DNA of 64,000 bases from Aeromicrobium sp. Root472D3 (GCF_001426485.1 NZ_LMET01000001.1:1123033-1187032); one strand, 5' to 3'; shown: positions 52,198 to 62,463, counted from the stretch's first letter. Numbers and translations are program-made. The notes: a model not told the origin generated them from the sequence alone.

Positions 52198-53808
52198 ATG
52201 CAGACGACCGTCGAGACCGGCCCGTCGCCGACCGGCGTCGGCCAGCCGACCCCCGTCGTGCAGATGACGGGCATCTCGATCGGCTTCCCGGGCGTCAAGG
52301 CGCTCGACGGGGTCGACCTGCGGCTCCTCCCGGGCGAGATCCACGCCGTGATGGGCGAGAACGGCGCCGGCAAGTCGACGCTGATCAAGGCCCTCACCGG
52401 CGTCTACTCGATCGACGCCGGCACCATCACGGTCGACGGCACCCCCCACAGCTTCTCCGGCCCGTTCGCCTCGCAGGCCGCCGGCATCAGCACGGTGTAC
52501 CAGGAGGTCAACCTCTGCACGAACCTCACGGTCGCCGAGAACATGATGCTCGGCCGCGAGCCGCACCGCCTGGGCCGCATCGACACCCGGCGCATGAACC
52601 AGCGCGCCCGCGAGGTGCTCGACCGCCTGGGCCTCGACATCGACGCGCGGTCGCAGCTCGACGAGCACCCCATCGCGATCCAGCAGCTCGTCGCGATCGC
52701 CCGCGCCGTCGACATCGACGCCCGCGTGCTGATCCTGGACGAGCCCACCTCGAGCCTCGACGCCGACGAGGTGAGCCGGCTGTTCGACGTCATGCGCACC
52801 CTGCGCGCCGACGGCGTCGCGATCCTGTTCGTCTCGCACTTCCTCGACCAGGTCTTCGAGATCTCCGACCGCATGACGGTGCTGCGCAACGGCCGCCTGG
52901 TCGCCGAGCACCTGACCGCCGACATGACGCAGCTGAGCCTCGTGCAGGAGATGATCGGCCGCGAGCTCGAGGTGCTCGACCGGATCGACCGCACCCCGGC
53001 CGATCCGGCGGCTCCCGAGCCGGCGCCGCTCATGACGGTGCTGGGCCTCGGTCGCAAGGGCAGCCTCGAGGCCACCGACCTGACGCTGCACGACGGCGAG
53101 GTCGTCGGCGTCGCGGGCCTGCTCGGCTCGGGACGCACCGAGCTGGCGCGGCTGCTCTACGGCGCCGACTCCGCCGACACCGGCGAGGTCGAGGTGCGGT
53201 CGAGGCGCGTGCGGCTGAAGGGTCCGCGCGCCGCGATCGAGCACGGGATCGCCTTCTCCAGCGAGGACCGCCGGGCCGAGGGCATCATCGGGGAGCTGTC
53301 GATCGCCGACAACATGATCCTCGCGATGCAGGCGTCGCGCGGCTGGATGCGTCCCGTGCCCCAGCGCACCAAGGACGCCCTCGTGGCCAAGTACATCGAG
53401 GCGCTCGACATCCGTCCGGCCGATCCGCAGGCCATGATGAGGAACCTCAGCGGCGGCAACCAGCAGAAGGTGCTGCTGGCGCGCTGGCTCATCACCGAGC
53501 CCGAGCTGCTGATCCTCGACGAGCCGACCCGCGGCATCGACATCGGCGCCAAGGCGCAGATCCAGCAGCTCGTGGCCGAGCTGGCCCGCGACGGCATGTC
53601 GGTCGTGTTCATCTCCGCCGAGCTCGAGGAGGTCCTGCGCCTCAGCGACCGCGTCGTCGTGATGCGCGACCGCCGCAAGATCGCCGAGCGCGACAACGTC
53701 GACCTCGACGTCGCCGACGTCCTGCAGATCATCGCGGGCGAGGCGTCCTCGCCCGGTCCGGCGGACGCCGCCGGCGCCGTCCCCCACCAGGAGGCCTCCC
53801 GTGCCTGA
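52198..53808 (+). CDS. Sugar ABC transporter ATPase with two nucleotide-binding domains (YtfR-like)
   Basis: A 536-residue tandem ATPase of the ribose/xylose/arabinose class. The first domain has Walker A GENGAGKSTL, Q-loop YQEVNL, an unusual signature region QLVAIARAV and Walker B LILDEPTSSLD. The second has GLLGSGRTEL (a degenerate Walker A), LSGGNQQK and LILDEPTRGID. Two ATGs are 3 bases apart; AAGGAG is only 2 bases from the first, so the second (52198) is preferred. The end overlaps the next gene by 8 bases. Confidence 0.9.
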   Translation: MQTTVETGPSPTGVGQPTPVVQMTGISIGFPGVKALDGVDLRLLPGEIHAVMGENGAGKSTLIKALTGVYSIDAGTITVDGTPHSFSGPFASQAAGISTVYQEVNLCTNLTVAENMMLGREPHRLGRIDTRRMNQRAREVLDRLGLDIDARSQLDEHPIAIQQLVAIARAVDIDARVLILDEPTSSLDADEVSRLFDVMRTLRADGVAILFVSHFLDQVFEISDRMTVLRNGRLVAEHLTADMTQLSLVQEMIGRELEVLDRIDRTPADPAAPEPAPLMTVLGLGRKGSLEATDLTLHDGEVVGVAGLLGSGRTELARLLYGADSADTGEVEVRSRRVRLKGPRAAIEHGIAFSSEDRRAEGIIGELSIADNMILAMQASRGWMRPVPQRTKDALVAKYIEALDIRPADPQAMMRNLSGGNQQKVLLARWLITEPELLILDEPTRGIDIGAKAQIQQLVAELARDGMSVVFISAELEEVLRLSDRVVVMRDRRKIAERDNVDLDVADVLQIIAGEASSPGPADAAGAVPHQEASRA

Positions 53809-54838
53809 TCTCCGCCCGCTGGTGCGCCACCAGCTGATGTGGCCCGTCCTCGCGCTGGTCGTCCTGCTGGTCGTGAACGTCGTCGCCACGCCGTCGTTCT
53901 TCTCGATCCGCATGCAGGACGGCCACCTCTACGGCAGCCTGGTCGACATCCTGCGCAACGGCGCCCCCGTGCTGCTCGTCGCGCTCGGCATGACGTTGGT
54001 CATCGCGACCCGCGGCATCGACCTCTCGGTCGGCGCGATCGCCGCGATCGCCGGTGCCGTCGCGTGCACGTCGATCGCCGGTTCCTCGCAGGAGAGCGCC
54101 ACCGGCACCGCGATCGTCGCGATGTCGACCGCGCTCGCGGTGTGCGTGCTGCTGGGCCTGTGGAACGGCTTCCTGGTCTCGGTGCTCGGCATCCAGCCCA
54201 TCATCGCGACGCTCGTGCTCATGACGGCCGGTCGCGGCCTGGCGATGCTCGTCACCGACGGCCAGATCACGACGGTCAACAACCCGGCCTTCCGCCGCCT
54301 GGGCGCGGGCTTCGTCGCGACCCTGCCGGTCGCGATCATCGTGGCGCTCGTGGTGCTCGGCATCACCGCCGTGCTGACCCGCCGCACGGCGCTCGGCATG
54401 CTGATCGAGGCCGTCGGCATCAACCCCGAGGCCGCGCGGCTCGCCGGCGTCCGGTCGCGCACCATCATCTGGACGGTGTACGTGTTCGCGGCGTTCTGCG
54501 CCGGCATCGCCGGGCTCATGATCGCGTCCAACACCAGCGCCGCCGACGCCAACAACGCGGGGCTGTTCATCGAGCTCGACGCGATCCTCGCCGTCGTGAT
54601 CGGCGGCACCTCGCTGGCCGGCGGGCGGTTCTCGCTGACCGGCACGCTCGTGGGCGCGCTGTTCATCCAGACGCTCGCCACGACGATCCCGACGATCGGC
54701 ATCCCGGCCGAGACCAACTACCTCTTCAAGGCCGTCGCGGTGATCGTGGTGTGCCTCCTCCAGTCGCCGCAGGCGCGGGCCGCCCTCGCGGTGAACCGCC
54801 GTCCCGCCGCGGCCCCCGTGAAGGCAGGTGTCGCATGA
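53801..54838 (+). CDS. Sugar ABC transporter permease (YtfT-like)
   Basis: A 345-residue BPD_transp_2 permease with about nine to ten helices. ALGMTLVIATRGIDLSVGAI and LAVVIGGTSLAGGRFSLTGTLVG are the family motifs, and GINPEAARLAGV is the coupling loop that meets the ATPase. It forms a heterodimer with the next gene's product. The GTG start lies inside the end of the ATPase gene. Confidence 0.88.
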   Translation: MPDLRPLVRHQLMWPVLALVVLLVVNVVATPSFFSIRMQDGHLYGSLVDILRNGAPVLLVALGMTLVIATRGIDLSVGAIAAIAGAVACTSIAGSSQESATGTAIVAMSTALAVCVLLGLWNGFLVSVLGIQPIIATLVLMTAGRGLAMLVTDGQITTVNNPAFRRLGAGFVATLPVAIIVALVVLGITAVLTRRTALGMLIEAVGINPEAARLAGVRSRTIIWTVYVFAAFCAGIAGLMIASNTSAADANNAGLFIELDAILAVVIGGTSLAGGRFSLTGTLVGALFIQTLATTIPTIGIPAETNYLFKAVAVIVVCLLQSPQARAALAVNRRPAAAPVKAGVA

Positions 54839-55839
54839 GCGCCGTGACCGTCGGGTCGACCTCGTGGGTCGACCGCGTCAAGGGGTACAGCCCGCCCCAG
54901 CGCTTCGTGCCCGTCATCGCCACGTTCGTGCTGTTCGTCAGCATGTTCGGCGTCGGGTCGATCCGCTACGAGGGGTTCGCCTCGCCCCAGGTGCTGGTCA
55001 ACCTGCTGGTCGACAACGCATTCCTCATCGTCCTGGCCGTCGGCATGACGTTCGTGATCCTGACGGGCGGCATCGACCTCAGCGTCGGCTCGGTCGTCGC
55101 GCTGTCGACCATGATCGCGGCGGCGACGCTGCGGGCCGGCTGGCCTCCCGTGCTCAGCATGGTGACGGTGCTGGCCGTCGGCACGCTGCTCGGGCTGCTG
55201 ATGGGTCTGGTGATCCACTACTTCCAGATCCAGCCGTTCATCGCGACGCTCGCCGGCATGTTCCTGGCCCGCGGGCTCTGCTACCTCATCAGCGTCGAGT
55301 CGATCCCGATCCGCGACGACCTGTTCGGCTCGCTGTCGAGCGCCACCATCACGCTGCCCGGCGACGTCTACCTGACGTACACCGCCGTCATCGCGCTGGT
55401 CGTGGTGGGCGTCGCGGCGTGGGTGCTGCACATGACGCGCTTCGGCCGGACCGTCTACGCCGTCGGCGGCAGCGAGGCCTCGGCCCTGCTGATGGGCCTG
55501 CGCGTCGCCCGCGTCAAGGTCGGCGTCTACGCGATCAGCGGCTTCTGCTCGGCCCTGGCCGGCCTGCTGTTCTCCCTCTACATGCTGTCGGGCTACAGCC
55601 TGCACGCCGTCGGCATGGAGCTCGACGCCATCGCGGCGGTCGTGATCGGCGGGACGCTGCTCACCGGCGGGCGCGGGCTGGTCGTCGGATCGCTGCTGGG
55701 CGTCCTGGTCCTCGGCGCGATCCAGACCTTCATCTCCTTCGACGGCACCCTGAGCTCGTGGTGGACCAAGATCTCGATCGGCGTCCTGCTGCTGGTGTTC
55801 GTCGTCATGCAACGCTTCTTCTCGAGGAGGCAGTCATGA
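54835..55839 (+). CDS. Sugar ABC transporter permease (YjfF-like)
   Basis: A 334-residue second permease. AVGMTFVILTGGIDLSVGSVVAL, the coupling loop GGSEASALLMGLRVARVK and IAAVVIGGTLLTGGRGLVVGS are conserved. Two different permeases in tandem are the layout of the E. coli ytfQRT-yjfF system, which supports the furanose assignment. Overlaps of 4 bases join it to both neighbours. Confidence 0.88.
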   Translation: MSAVTVGSTSWVDRVKGYSPPQRFVPVIATFVLFVSMFGVGSIRYEGFASPQVLVNLLVDNAFLIVLAVGMTFVILTGGIDLSVGSVVALSTMIAAATLRAGWPPVLSMVTVLAVGTLLGLLMGLVIHYFQIQPFIATLAGMFLARGLCYLISVESIPIRDDLFGSLSSATITLPGDVYLTYTAVIALVVVGVAAWVLHMTRFGRTVYAVGGSEASALLMGLRVARVKVGVYAISGFCSALAGLLFSLYMLSGYSLHAVGMELDAIAAVVIGGTLLTGGRGLVVGSLLGVLVLGAIQTFISFDGTLSSWWTKISIGVLLLVFVVMQRFFSRRQS

Positions 55840-56873
55840 CCCTGCGCTCGAACGGCTCCCACGCCCCCGTCATGGCCGACGTCGCCCGTCTGGCCGGGGT
55901 CTCGCACCAGACGGTCTCGCGGGTCGTCAACGGCCTGCCCAACGTCCAGCCGGCGACCCGCGCGAAGGTCGAGGCGGCGATCGCCGAGCTGGGCTACCGG
56001 CCCAACACGGCGGCCCGCGCCCTGGTGACGCGTCGCTCGTCGACGATCGGCATCATCAGCACCGAGACCGGCCTGTACGGCCCCACCAGCATCCAGCGCA
56101 CGATCGAGGAGGCCGCCCGCGAGGCCGGCTACTTCGCCGGGTCCGTGAGCCTCAAGGAGATCACCAGCACCGGCCTGACGGGCGCGATCGACCACCTGAT
56201 GCGCCAGTCGGTCGACGGCATCGTCATGATCGCGGCGCAGCACGAGGCGCTCGACGTCATCGGCCGCCACGACCCGGGCGTCCCGCTCGTCGTCGTCGAG
56301 GGCGACCTGTCGCGGGGACCGTCGGCCGTCGGGGTCGACCAGCACCGCGGCGCGCTCGAGGCGACGCGGCACCTGATCGCCCTCGGCCACACCCGCATCG
56401 CGCACATCAGCGGACCCGGGAACTGGACCGAGGCCGAGGCCCGCCGCCAGGGCTGGCAGGACGCCCTGACGGGTGCGGGGCTCGAGCCCGGGCCCCTGCT
56501 GGTCGGCGACTGGACCGCCGAGCGCGGCTACCTGCTCGGCGCCCGCATCGCCCGGTCGCGCGACGTCACGGCGGTGTTCTCGGCCAACGACCAGATGGCG
56601 ATCGGCCTGCTGCGGGCGCTGCACGAGGCCGGGGTCCGCGTGCCCGACGACGTCAGCGTCGTGGGCTTCGACGACTCGCCCGAGTCGGGCTACCTGATCC
56701 CGCCGCTCACGACGGTGCGCCAGAACTTCGCCGAGGTCGGCCGTCGTGCCATCGCGGTGCTCCACGCCGCGATCAGCGGCGAGGACGAGGACCTCGAGCG
56801 GCTCATCGAGCCCGAGCTCGTCGTGCGCACCAGCACGGGGGTCCGTCCCGCCGAGCCCAGGAGGACCCCGTGA
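55836..56873 (+). CDS. araR: LacI-family repressor of the arabinose operon
   Basis: A 345-residue LacI-family regulator. The N-terminal helix-turn-helix is MADVARLAGVSHQTVSRVVNG (about residues 13-33), with the hinge helix PNTAARALVTRRS. The effector domain has GIISTET, DGIVMIAAQ and the late VVGFDDSPESGYL. It is encoded within the operon it most likely controls, through the paired operators at 50938 and 50982. GAGGAGG upstream and ATGA overlap with the permease stop fix the start. The inducer is inferred to be L-arabinose. Confidence 0.85.
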   Translation: MTLRSNGSHAPVMADVARLAGVSHQTVSRVVNGLPNVQPATRAKVEAAIAELGYRPNTAARALVTRRSSTIGIISTETGLYGPTSIQRTIEEAAREAGYFAGSVSLKEITSTGLTGAIDHLMRQSVDGIVMIAAQHEALDVIGRHDPGVPLVVVEGDLSRGPSAVGVDQHRGALEATRHLIALGHTRIAHISGPGNWTEAEARRQGWQDALTGAGLEPGPLLVGDWTAERGYLLGARIARSRDVTAVFSANDQMAIGLLRALHEAGVRVPDDVSVVGFDDSPESGYLIPPLTTVRQNFAEVGRRAIAVLHAAISGEDEDLERLIEPELVVRTSTGVRPAEPRRTP

Positions 56874-58615
56874 CCGCCGACCGGACGCGGGACGACGACG
56901 CCACGTACGTCGTCGGCGTCGACTACGGCACCCTGTCGGGACGTGCGCTGGTCGTGCGCGTCGGTGACGGCGTCGAGCTCGGCACCGCCGTGCACCCCTA
57001 CCGGCACGCCGTCATGGACCGCGAGATCCCCGGTCACCTGACCGGCGCCGGACCCGTCGAGCTCGCCCCCGACTGGGCGCTGCAGGTGCCCGACGACTAC
57101 CGCGACGTGCTGCGGGTCGCGGTGCCAGCGGCCCTGGCCGAGGCAGGCGTCGCGCCCGACCGCGTCATCGGCATCGCGACCGACTTCACGGCCTGCACCA
57201 TGGTGCCGACCCTCGCCGACGGCACCCCGCTCAACGAGGTCGACGACCTCGCGGCGCGCCCGCACGCCTACGTCAAGCTCTGGAAGCACCACGCGGCGCA
57301 GGCCCAGGCCGATCGCATCACCGAGCTCGCCCGCGAGCGCGGCGAGGCCTGGCTGCCGCGGTACGGCGGGCTCGTCTCGTCGGAGTGGGAGTTCGCCAAG
57401 GGCCTGCAGCTGCTCGACGAGGACCCCGACACCTACGCCCGCACCGCCCGCTGGGTCGAGGCCGCCGACTGGATCGTCTGGCAGCTGTGCGGCACGTACG
57501 TGCGCAACGCCTGCGCCGCGGGCTACAAGGGCATCCTGCAGGACGGCTCGTACCCGTCGGCCGACTTCCTCGCCGCGCTGGACCCCGCCTTCGCGGGCTT
57601 CGTCGACGACAAGGTCGCGCAGCCGATCGGCCAGCTGGGCCAGCGAGCCGGCGGCCTGACGGCCGAGGCCGCCGCCTGGACGGGTCTGCCCGAGGGCATC
57701 GCGGTGGCCGTCGGCAACGTCGACGCGCACGTCAGCGCCCCCGCCGCGCAGGCCGTCGACCACGGCCAGATGGTCGCGATCATGGGCACCTCGACGTGCC
57801 ACGTCGTCAGTGCCGGCGTGCTGCGCGAGGTGCCGGGCATGTGCGGCGTCGTCGACGGCGGCATCGTCGCCGGCAGCTGGGGCTACGAGGCTGGGCAGAG
57901 CGGGGTCGGCGACATCTTCGGCTGGTTCGTCGAGCACGGCGTGCCCCCGTACGTCCACGACGAGGCCGCGGCCCTGGGCCGGTCCGTCCACGAGCACCTC
58001 ACGGCGCTGGCCGTCGAGCAGGAGGTCGGCGAGCACGGCCTCCTCGCCCTCGACTGGCACAGCGGCAACCGTTCGGTCCTGGTCGACCACGAGCTCTCGG
58101 GCCTCGTGGTCGGGCAGACGCTGGCCACCCGGCCGCAGGACGTGTACCGCGCGCTGATCGAGGCCACGGCCTTCGGCACCCGCACGATCATCGAGGCCTT
58201 CACCTCCTCCGGCGTCCCCGTCGAGGAGCTCGTGATCGCCGGCGGGCTGTCGAAGAACCCCCTGCTGATGCAGGTGTACTCCGACGTGACGCGCCTGTCG
58301 CTGTCCGTCGTCGGGTCCGAGCAGGGCGCCGCGCTGGGCTCTGCTCTCCATGCCGCCGTCGCGGCCGGTGCGTATGCGGACATACGCGCCGCCGCGAAGG
58401 CCATGGGGTCGGTGCGGCGCGGTGTGGTCACCCCGAACGAGGTCGACGCCCAGGCGTACGACCTGCTGTTCGCCGACTACACCGCGCTGCACGATCACTT
58501 CGGTCGCGGTGGCGACGACGTCATGCACCGCCTGCGCGACGCACGTCGCCGGGCCGTCCGCCGACGTCAGGAGCGCCGCGCCGGAGCCGGGGCGGCACAG
58601 GGGGAGACCTCGTGA
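56870..58615 (+). CDS. araB: L-ribulokinase AraB
   Basis: A 581-residue FGGY-family sugar kinase that phosphorylates L-ribulose. VVGVDYGTLSGRALVV is the ribulokinase-type N-terminal phosphate loop. GIATDFTACTMVP, the MGTSTCHVV and the C-terminal VIAGGLSKNPLLMQVYSDV (ATP site) are all characteristic. Length fits AraB rather than xylulokinase (about 500). The last 25 residues are a basic extension. GTG overlaps the araR stop by 4 bases. Confidence 0.93.
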   Translation: MTADRTRDDDATYVVGVDYGTLSGRALVVRVGDGVELGTAVHPYRHAVMDREIPGHLTGAGPVELAPDWALQVPDDYRDVLRVAVPAALAEAGVAPDRVIGIATDFTACTMVPTLADGTPLNEVDDLAARPHAYVKLWKHHAAQAQADRITELARERGEAWLPRYGGLVSSEWEFAKGLQLLDEDPDTYARTARWVEAADWIVWQLCGTYVRNACAAGYKGILQDGSYPSADFLAALDPAFAGFVDDKVAQPIGQLGQRAGGLTAEAAAWTGLPEGIAVAVGNVDAHVSAPAAQAVDHGQMVAIMGTSTCHVVSAGVLREVPGMCGVVDGGIVAGSWGYEAGQSGVGDIFGWFVEHGVPPYVHDEAAALGRSVHEHLTALAVEQEVGEHGLLALDWHSGNRSVLVDHELSGLVVGQTLATRPQDVYRALIEATAFGTRTIIEAFTSSGVPVEELVIAGGLSKNPLLMQVYSDVTRLSLSVVGSEQGAALGSALHAAVAAGAYADIRAAAKAMGSVRRGVVTPNEVDAQAYDLLFADYTALHDHFGRGGDDVMHRLRDARRRAVRRRQERRAGAGAAQGETS

Positions 58616-59286
58616 CCGTCACCGCAGACGTCACCTCGACGATCCGTGCCCTGCGGGAGCAGGTGTGCGCGCTGCACGCCGAGCTGACCCGCTACGAGCT
58701 CGTGGTCTGGACGGCCGGCAACGTGTCGGCCCGCGTGCCGGGGCACGACCTGATGGTCATCAAGCCCAGCGGCGTCTCGTACGACGACCTGACGCCCGCG
58801 TCGATGGTGCTGTGCGACCTCGACGGCGTGGTCGTCGAGGGCGATCTCGCACCCAGCTCCGACACCGCCGCGCAGGCCTACGTCTACCGCCACCTGCCCC
58901 ACGTCGGCGGCGTCGTCCACACGCACTCGACGTACGCCACGGCGTGGGCGTCGCGCGGCGAGCCGATCCCGTGCGTCCTGACGATGATGGCCGACGAGTT
59001 CGGCGGGCCCGTGCCCGTCGGCCCGTTCGCGCTGATCGGCGACGACTCGATCGGCCGCGGCATCGTCGAGACGCTGCAGGGCAGCAGGTCGCCGGCGGTG
59101 CTGATGCAGAACCACGGCGTCTTCACGATCGGCAAGGACGCCCGCTCGGCCGTCAAGGCGGCCGTGATGTGCGAGGACGTCGCCCGCACCGTCCACGTCG
59201 CGCGCCAGCTCGGCGAGCCCGTCGCCATCCCCGACCGCCAGGTCTCGCACCTGTTCGACCGCTACCAGAACGTCTACGGGCAGTGA
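58612..59286 (+). CDS. araD: L-ribulose-5-phosphate 4-epimerase AraD
   Basis: A 224-residue class II aldolase-fold epimerase that turns L-ribulose 5-phosphate into D-xylulose 5-phosphate. TAGNVSAR and [10 protein letters not shown] bind the phosphate. The zinc histidines are in [13 protein letters not shown] and a later VSHLFDRYQ, and [10 protein letters not shown] is conserved. GTG start overlaps the araB stop by 4 bases. Confidence 0.92.
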   Translation: MTVTADVTSTIRALREQVCALHAELTRYELVVWTAGNVSARVPGHDLMVIKPSGVSYDDLTPASMVLCDLDGVVVEGDLAPSSDTAAQAYVYRHLPHVGGVVHTHSTYATAWASRGEPIPCVLTMMADEFGGPVPVGPFALIGDDSIGRGIVETLQGSRSPAVLMQNHGVFTIGKDARSAVKAAVMCEDVARTVHVARQLGEPVAIPDRQVSHLFDRYQNVYGQ

Positions 59287-59308
59287 TGTGCCCCGAGGGA
59301 GATCGCCC

Positions 59309-60829
59309 ATGAGCACGCAGCAGGATCCGTCGACCACCCCGCGCACGGTCTGGTTCCTCACCGGCAGCCAGAGCCTCTACGGCGACGAGACCCTCGCCCA
59401 GGTGGCCGAGCAGTCGCGCGAGGTCGCGGCGATGGTCGACGGCGACGAGCGCATCCCCGTGCCGGTCGTGTGGAAGCCCGTCCTGACGACGGCCGACGCG
59501 ATCCGGCGCGTCATGCTCGAGGCCAACGCCGACGACTCGTGCGTCGGCCTGATCGGCTGGATGCACACGTTCAGCCCGGCCAAGATGTGGATCCAGGGCC
59601 TCGACTCGATGCGCAAGCCGTTCCTGCACCTGCACACGCAGTGGCACCGCGACATCCCCTGGTCGACGATCGACATGGACTTCATGAACCTGAACCAGGC
59701 CGCGCACGGCGACCGCGAGTTCGGCTTCGTCCAGACGCGTCTGGGCGTCCCGCGCAAGACCGTCGCGGGGCACGTCAGCGACCCGGCGGTCGGTGGACGC
59801 ATCGCGACGTGGGCGCGGGCGGCGACGGCGGCGCACGACATGCGCACGCTCCGGCTCGCCCGGTTCGGCGACAACATGCGCGACGTCGCGGTCACCGAGG
59901 GTGACAAGGTCGAGGCGCAGCGGCGGTTCGGCGTCTCGGTCAACACGTTCGGCGTCAACGACCTGGTCGACGTCGTCGACGACGTCGAGCCCGGCGCGGT
60001 CGACAAGGTCGTGGCCGAGTACGCCGACCTCTACGACATCGCCCCCGACCTGCAGGTGGGCGCCGACCGGCACGAGACGCTGCGCTACGCGGCGCAGCTC
60101 GAGGTCGGCCTGCGACGCTTCCTCGAGGCGGGCGGCTTCGGCGCCTTCACGACCAACTTCGAGGACCTCGGCGGCCTGCGCCAGCTGCCCGGCATCGCGG
60201 TGCAACGGCTCATGGCCGACGGGTACGGCTTCGGCGGCGAGGGCGACTGGAAGACGTCGGTGCTGGTGCGCGTCACCAAGACCATGGCCGCGGGGCTGCC
60301 CGGCGGCACGTCCTTCATGGAGGACTACACGTACCACCTCGAGCCCGGCAACCAGAAGGCCCTCGGCGCCCACATGCTCGAGGTGTGCCCGACGATCTCG
60401 GCGTCGCGGCCCAGCGCCGAGGCGCACCCCCTCAGCATGGGCGGCCGCGAGGACCCCGTGCGGCTCACGTTCGTCGCCGATCCGGCCGAGGGCATCGTGG
60501 TCGGCCTGTCCGACCTCGGCGACCGGTTCCGGCTGACGGCCAACGACGTGACCCTCGTCGAGCCCGACGAGCCGCTGCCGAAGCTGCCCGTGGCGTGCGC
60601 CGTGTGGCAGCCCCACCCGTCGCTGCCGACCTCCGCGGAGGCCTGGCTGATGGCCGGAGGCCCGCACCACACGGTGCTGACGACGGCGGTCGGCATCGAG
60701 GCCTTCGACGACCTGGCCGAGATCCTGCGCACCGAGCTCGTCCACATCGACGCCGACACCGAGCCGCGGCGGTTCCTGCAGGAGCTGCGCTGGAACCAGG
60801 CCTACCACCGGCTGGCCGACGGGCTCTGA
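59309..60829 (+). CDS. araA: L-arabinose isomerase AraA
   Basis: A 506-residue isomerase that turns L-arabinose into L-ribulose. The N-terminal [12 protein letters not shown] and [16 protein letters not shown] are diagnostic. The metal/catalytic residues lie in [26 protein letters not shown] and GGPHHTV. I chose the ATG at 59309 because GAGGGAG lies 7 bases before it. It is the last gene of the arabinose operon, giving the order B-D-A. Confidence 0.94.
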   Translation: MSTQQDPSTTPRTVWFLTGSQSLYGDETLAQVAEQSREVAAMVDGDERIPVPVVWKPVLTTADAIRRVMLEANADDSCVGLIGWMHTFSPAKMWIQGLDSMRKPFLHLHTQWHRDIPWSTIDMDFMNLNQAAHGDREFGFVQTRLGVPRKTVAGHVSDPAVGGRIATWARAATAAHDMRTLRLARFGDNMRDVAVTEGDKVEAQRRFGVSVNTFGVNDLVDVVDDVEPGAVDKVVAEYADLYDIAPDLQVGADRHETLRYAAQLEVGLRRFLEAGGFGAFTTNFEDLGGLRQLPGIAVQRLMADGYGFGGEGDWKTSVLVRVTKTMAAGLPGGTSFMEDYTYHLEPGNQKALGAHMLEVCPTISASRPSAEAHPLSMGGREDPVRLTFVADPAEGIVVGLSDLGDRFRLTANDVTLVEPDEPLPKLPVACAVWQPHPSLPTSAEAWLMAGGPHHTVLTTAVGIEAFDDLAEILRTELVHIDADTEPRRFLQELRWNQAYHRLADGL

Positions 60830-61135
60830 TCGCGCGATAGGGGCCGGGTCGCCCGCGGGATGCCCGACCGCGAGGTGGCGGGGCGTACCGTGGCGACAGG
60901 GCCGGTGTTGAGAACACAGCGGCGGTCCTGCGCGAAGCGGTCGACAGGGGCGCGACTAGGGCGTACCCGGCGCTCGTCCGCTCGGGGCGGGATCGAACGG
61001 ATCTCGTCCCGACCGGGTCACCGGATCAGCCCGCGACGTCACCGCCGCGCGGGCCGGTTGCCGTGCGGCGTTCCGGGTACGCACCTGCGCCGGGTGCAGA
61101 AGGTCGCCTGTCGTCGATCGACCAGGAAGTCCGTC
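60830..61135. other. Intergenic region between araA and the glycosyltransferase gene
   Basis: This 306-base stretch holds no convincing ORF. Only short weak hairpins follow the araA stop. The clearest signal is the GGTT-N15-GGGTAC promoter at 61056-61080 near its right end. An imperfect palindrome lies around 60990-61011. Confidence 0.5.
61056..61080 (+). promoter_or_regulatory. Sigma-B/F-like promoter of the glycosyltransferase gene
   Basis: GGTT (61056-61059), 15 bases, then GGGTAC (61075-61080) fits the actinobacterial stress sigma (SigB/SigF type) consensus of about GTTT-N14-16-GGGTAY. The transcript would start near 61087 and carry AGGAAG at 61124-61129 before the ATG. Confidence 0.45.
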
Positions 61136-62248
61136 ATGCCCAGCCCCACCCTCACCGCCGACCTGCCCGCACGTCGCGCAGCGACGGTCATCCGCGTCGC
61201 GTCGGTGCCCGCCTCGCACGTCTACGTCCGCCACCTCTCCGCGCCCGACGGGGTCGACGACGGCGTCGTCCGCCTGCCGGACCCGCCGACGTCGGGCCGG
61301 TCCGAGCAGTCGCAGTGGTGGCCGCCGACGATGCTCGCCGCCGCGTGGGTGCACCGGCACCACGAGTCGTTCGACGTCTTCCACGTGCACTTCGGCTTCG
61401 ACGCCCGCACGCCCGCCGAGCTGGCCGACCTCGTCGACGCGCTGCGGACGCACGGCAAGCCCCTGGTGCTGACGGTGCACGACCTGCGCAACCCGCACCA
61501 CGCCGACCGCCGCGAGCACGACGCCCAGCTCGACGTGCTGGTGCCGGCCGCGCAGGGACTCGTCACGCTGACCCGCGGTGCCGCCGCGGAGATCGCGGGG
61601 CGGTGGGGCCGGTGGCCGACCGTGATCGCGCACCCGCACGTCGTCGAGGTCGAGCAGATGGCGCAGCTGCAGGCGGGACGCACCTCCCGACCCGGACGGA
61701 CCGCCCGGGTCGGGCTGCACCTCAAGAGCGTCCGCGCCGGCATGGACCCACGCATCGTCCTGCCGGCGCTCGTGCGGGCGGTCGAGGGCATCGAGGGTGC
61801 GGTCCTGCAGGTCAACGGGCACGCCGAGCTGCTCGAGCCGGGCGGGCGCGCGTACGACGCGGAGCTGGCCGGGCTCGTCCACGACCTCGGCGACCGCATC
61901 GACCTGCGGGTCCACGAGTACTTCACCGACGACGAGCTGTGGGCGTACCTGTCGTCGCTCGACGTCTCGGTGCTGCCCTACCGGTTCGGCACGCACTCGG
62001 GGTGGCTCGAGGCGTGCCGCGACGTCGGCACCGCGGTGGTGGCGCCGTCGTGCGGCTACTACGCCGACCAGGGGCCCGTCGAGACGTACCTCCTCGACGA
62101 GGACCTGTTCGACGAGTCGACGCTCGAGGCCGCCGTGCGTCGGGCGCTGGTGCGCGCCGAGCCCGCCGCGACGGTCGCCGACCGCGAGCGGCAGCGGCTC
62201 GAGGTCGCCGTGGCGCACCGGCGCCTGTACGAGTCGCTGCTCGCCTGA
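61136..62248 (+). CDS. GT-B fold glycosyltransferase (family 1/4-like)
   Basis: A 370-residue predicted glycosyltransferase. The N-terminal half has a FDVFHVHFGFDARTP strand-loop and LVLTVHDLRNPH, typical of the acceptor domain. The C-terminal domain has VGLHLKSVRAGMDPR, VHEYFTDDELWAYLSSLDVSVLPYRFGTHSGWLEACRD... with the donor-binding Glu, and VVAPSCGYY. The product is unknown. It stands as a single gene between the arabinose and stress genes, behind a stress-type promoter, so a compatible-solute or envelope sugar is conceivable but unproven. Confidence 0.78.
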   Translation: MPSPTLTADLPARRAATVIRVASVPASHVYVRHLSAPDGVDDGVVRLPDPPTSGRSEQSQWWPPTMLAAAWVHRHHESFDVFHVHFGFDARTPAELADLVDALRTHGKPLVLTVHDLRNPHHADRREHDAQLDVLVPAAQGLVTLTRGAAAEIAGRWGRWPTVIAHPHVVEVEQMAQLQAGRTSRPGRTARVGLHLKSVRAGMDPRIVLPALVRAVEGIEGAVLQVNGHAELLEPGGRAYDAELAGLVHDLGDRIDLRVHEYFTDDELWAYLSSLDVSVLPYRFGTHSGWLEACRDVGTAVVAPSCGYYADQGPVETYLLDEDLFDESTLEAAVRRALVRAEPAATVADRERQRLEVAVAHRRLYESLLA

Positions 62249-62267
62249 CGCCGCGGGCGGTGCGACG

Positions 62268-62432
62268 TCAGCCCCGGTCGTCGCCCGCCCACGTCGAGGG
62301 CGGGTCGCTGGTGGGGAACGACTCCTCCGACATCTCGTCGACGAGGTCGTCGTCGGGCCAGCCGCCCTCGGGGGCGTTGGGGCCCGGCTTCCAGGGCTGG
62401 GACTCGTCCGGGTGGTCGGTGGGATCGGTCAT
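62268..62432 (-). CDS. 54-residue acidic small protein with an ESFPTSDPPS motif
   Basis: A short ORF that starts ATG at 62432 with GAGGAGG 4 bases upstream. It encodes an acidic, proline-rich protein (MTDPTDHPDESQPWKPGP...) with a late EESFPTSDPPSTWAG motif. Short proteins ending in this SFPxSDPPS pattern recur in actinobacteria and other phyla, with no function known. No structured domain is apparent. It lies downstream of the hsp20 terminator, so it probably has its own promoter. Confidence 0.7.
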   Translation of the reverse strand: MTDPTDHPDESQPWKPGPNAPEGGWPDDDLVDEMSEESFPTSDPPSTWAGDDRG

Positions 62433-62463
62433 GGGTCCTCCTCGCGCGGCGGCGCCGGGACGT

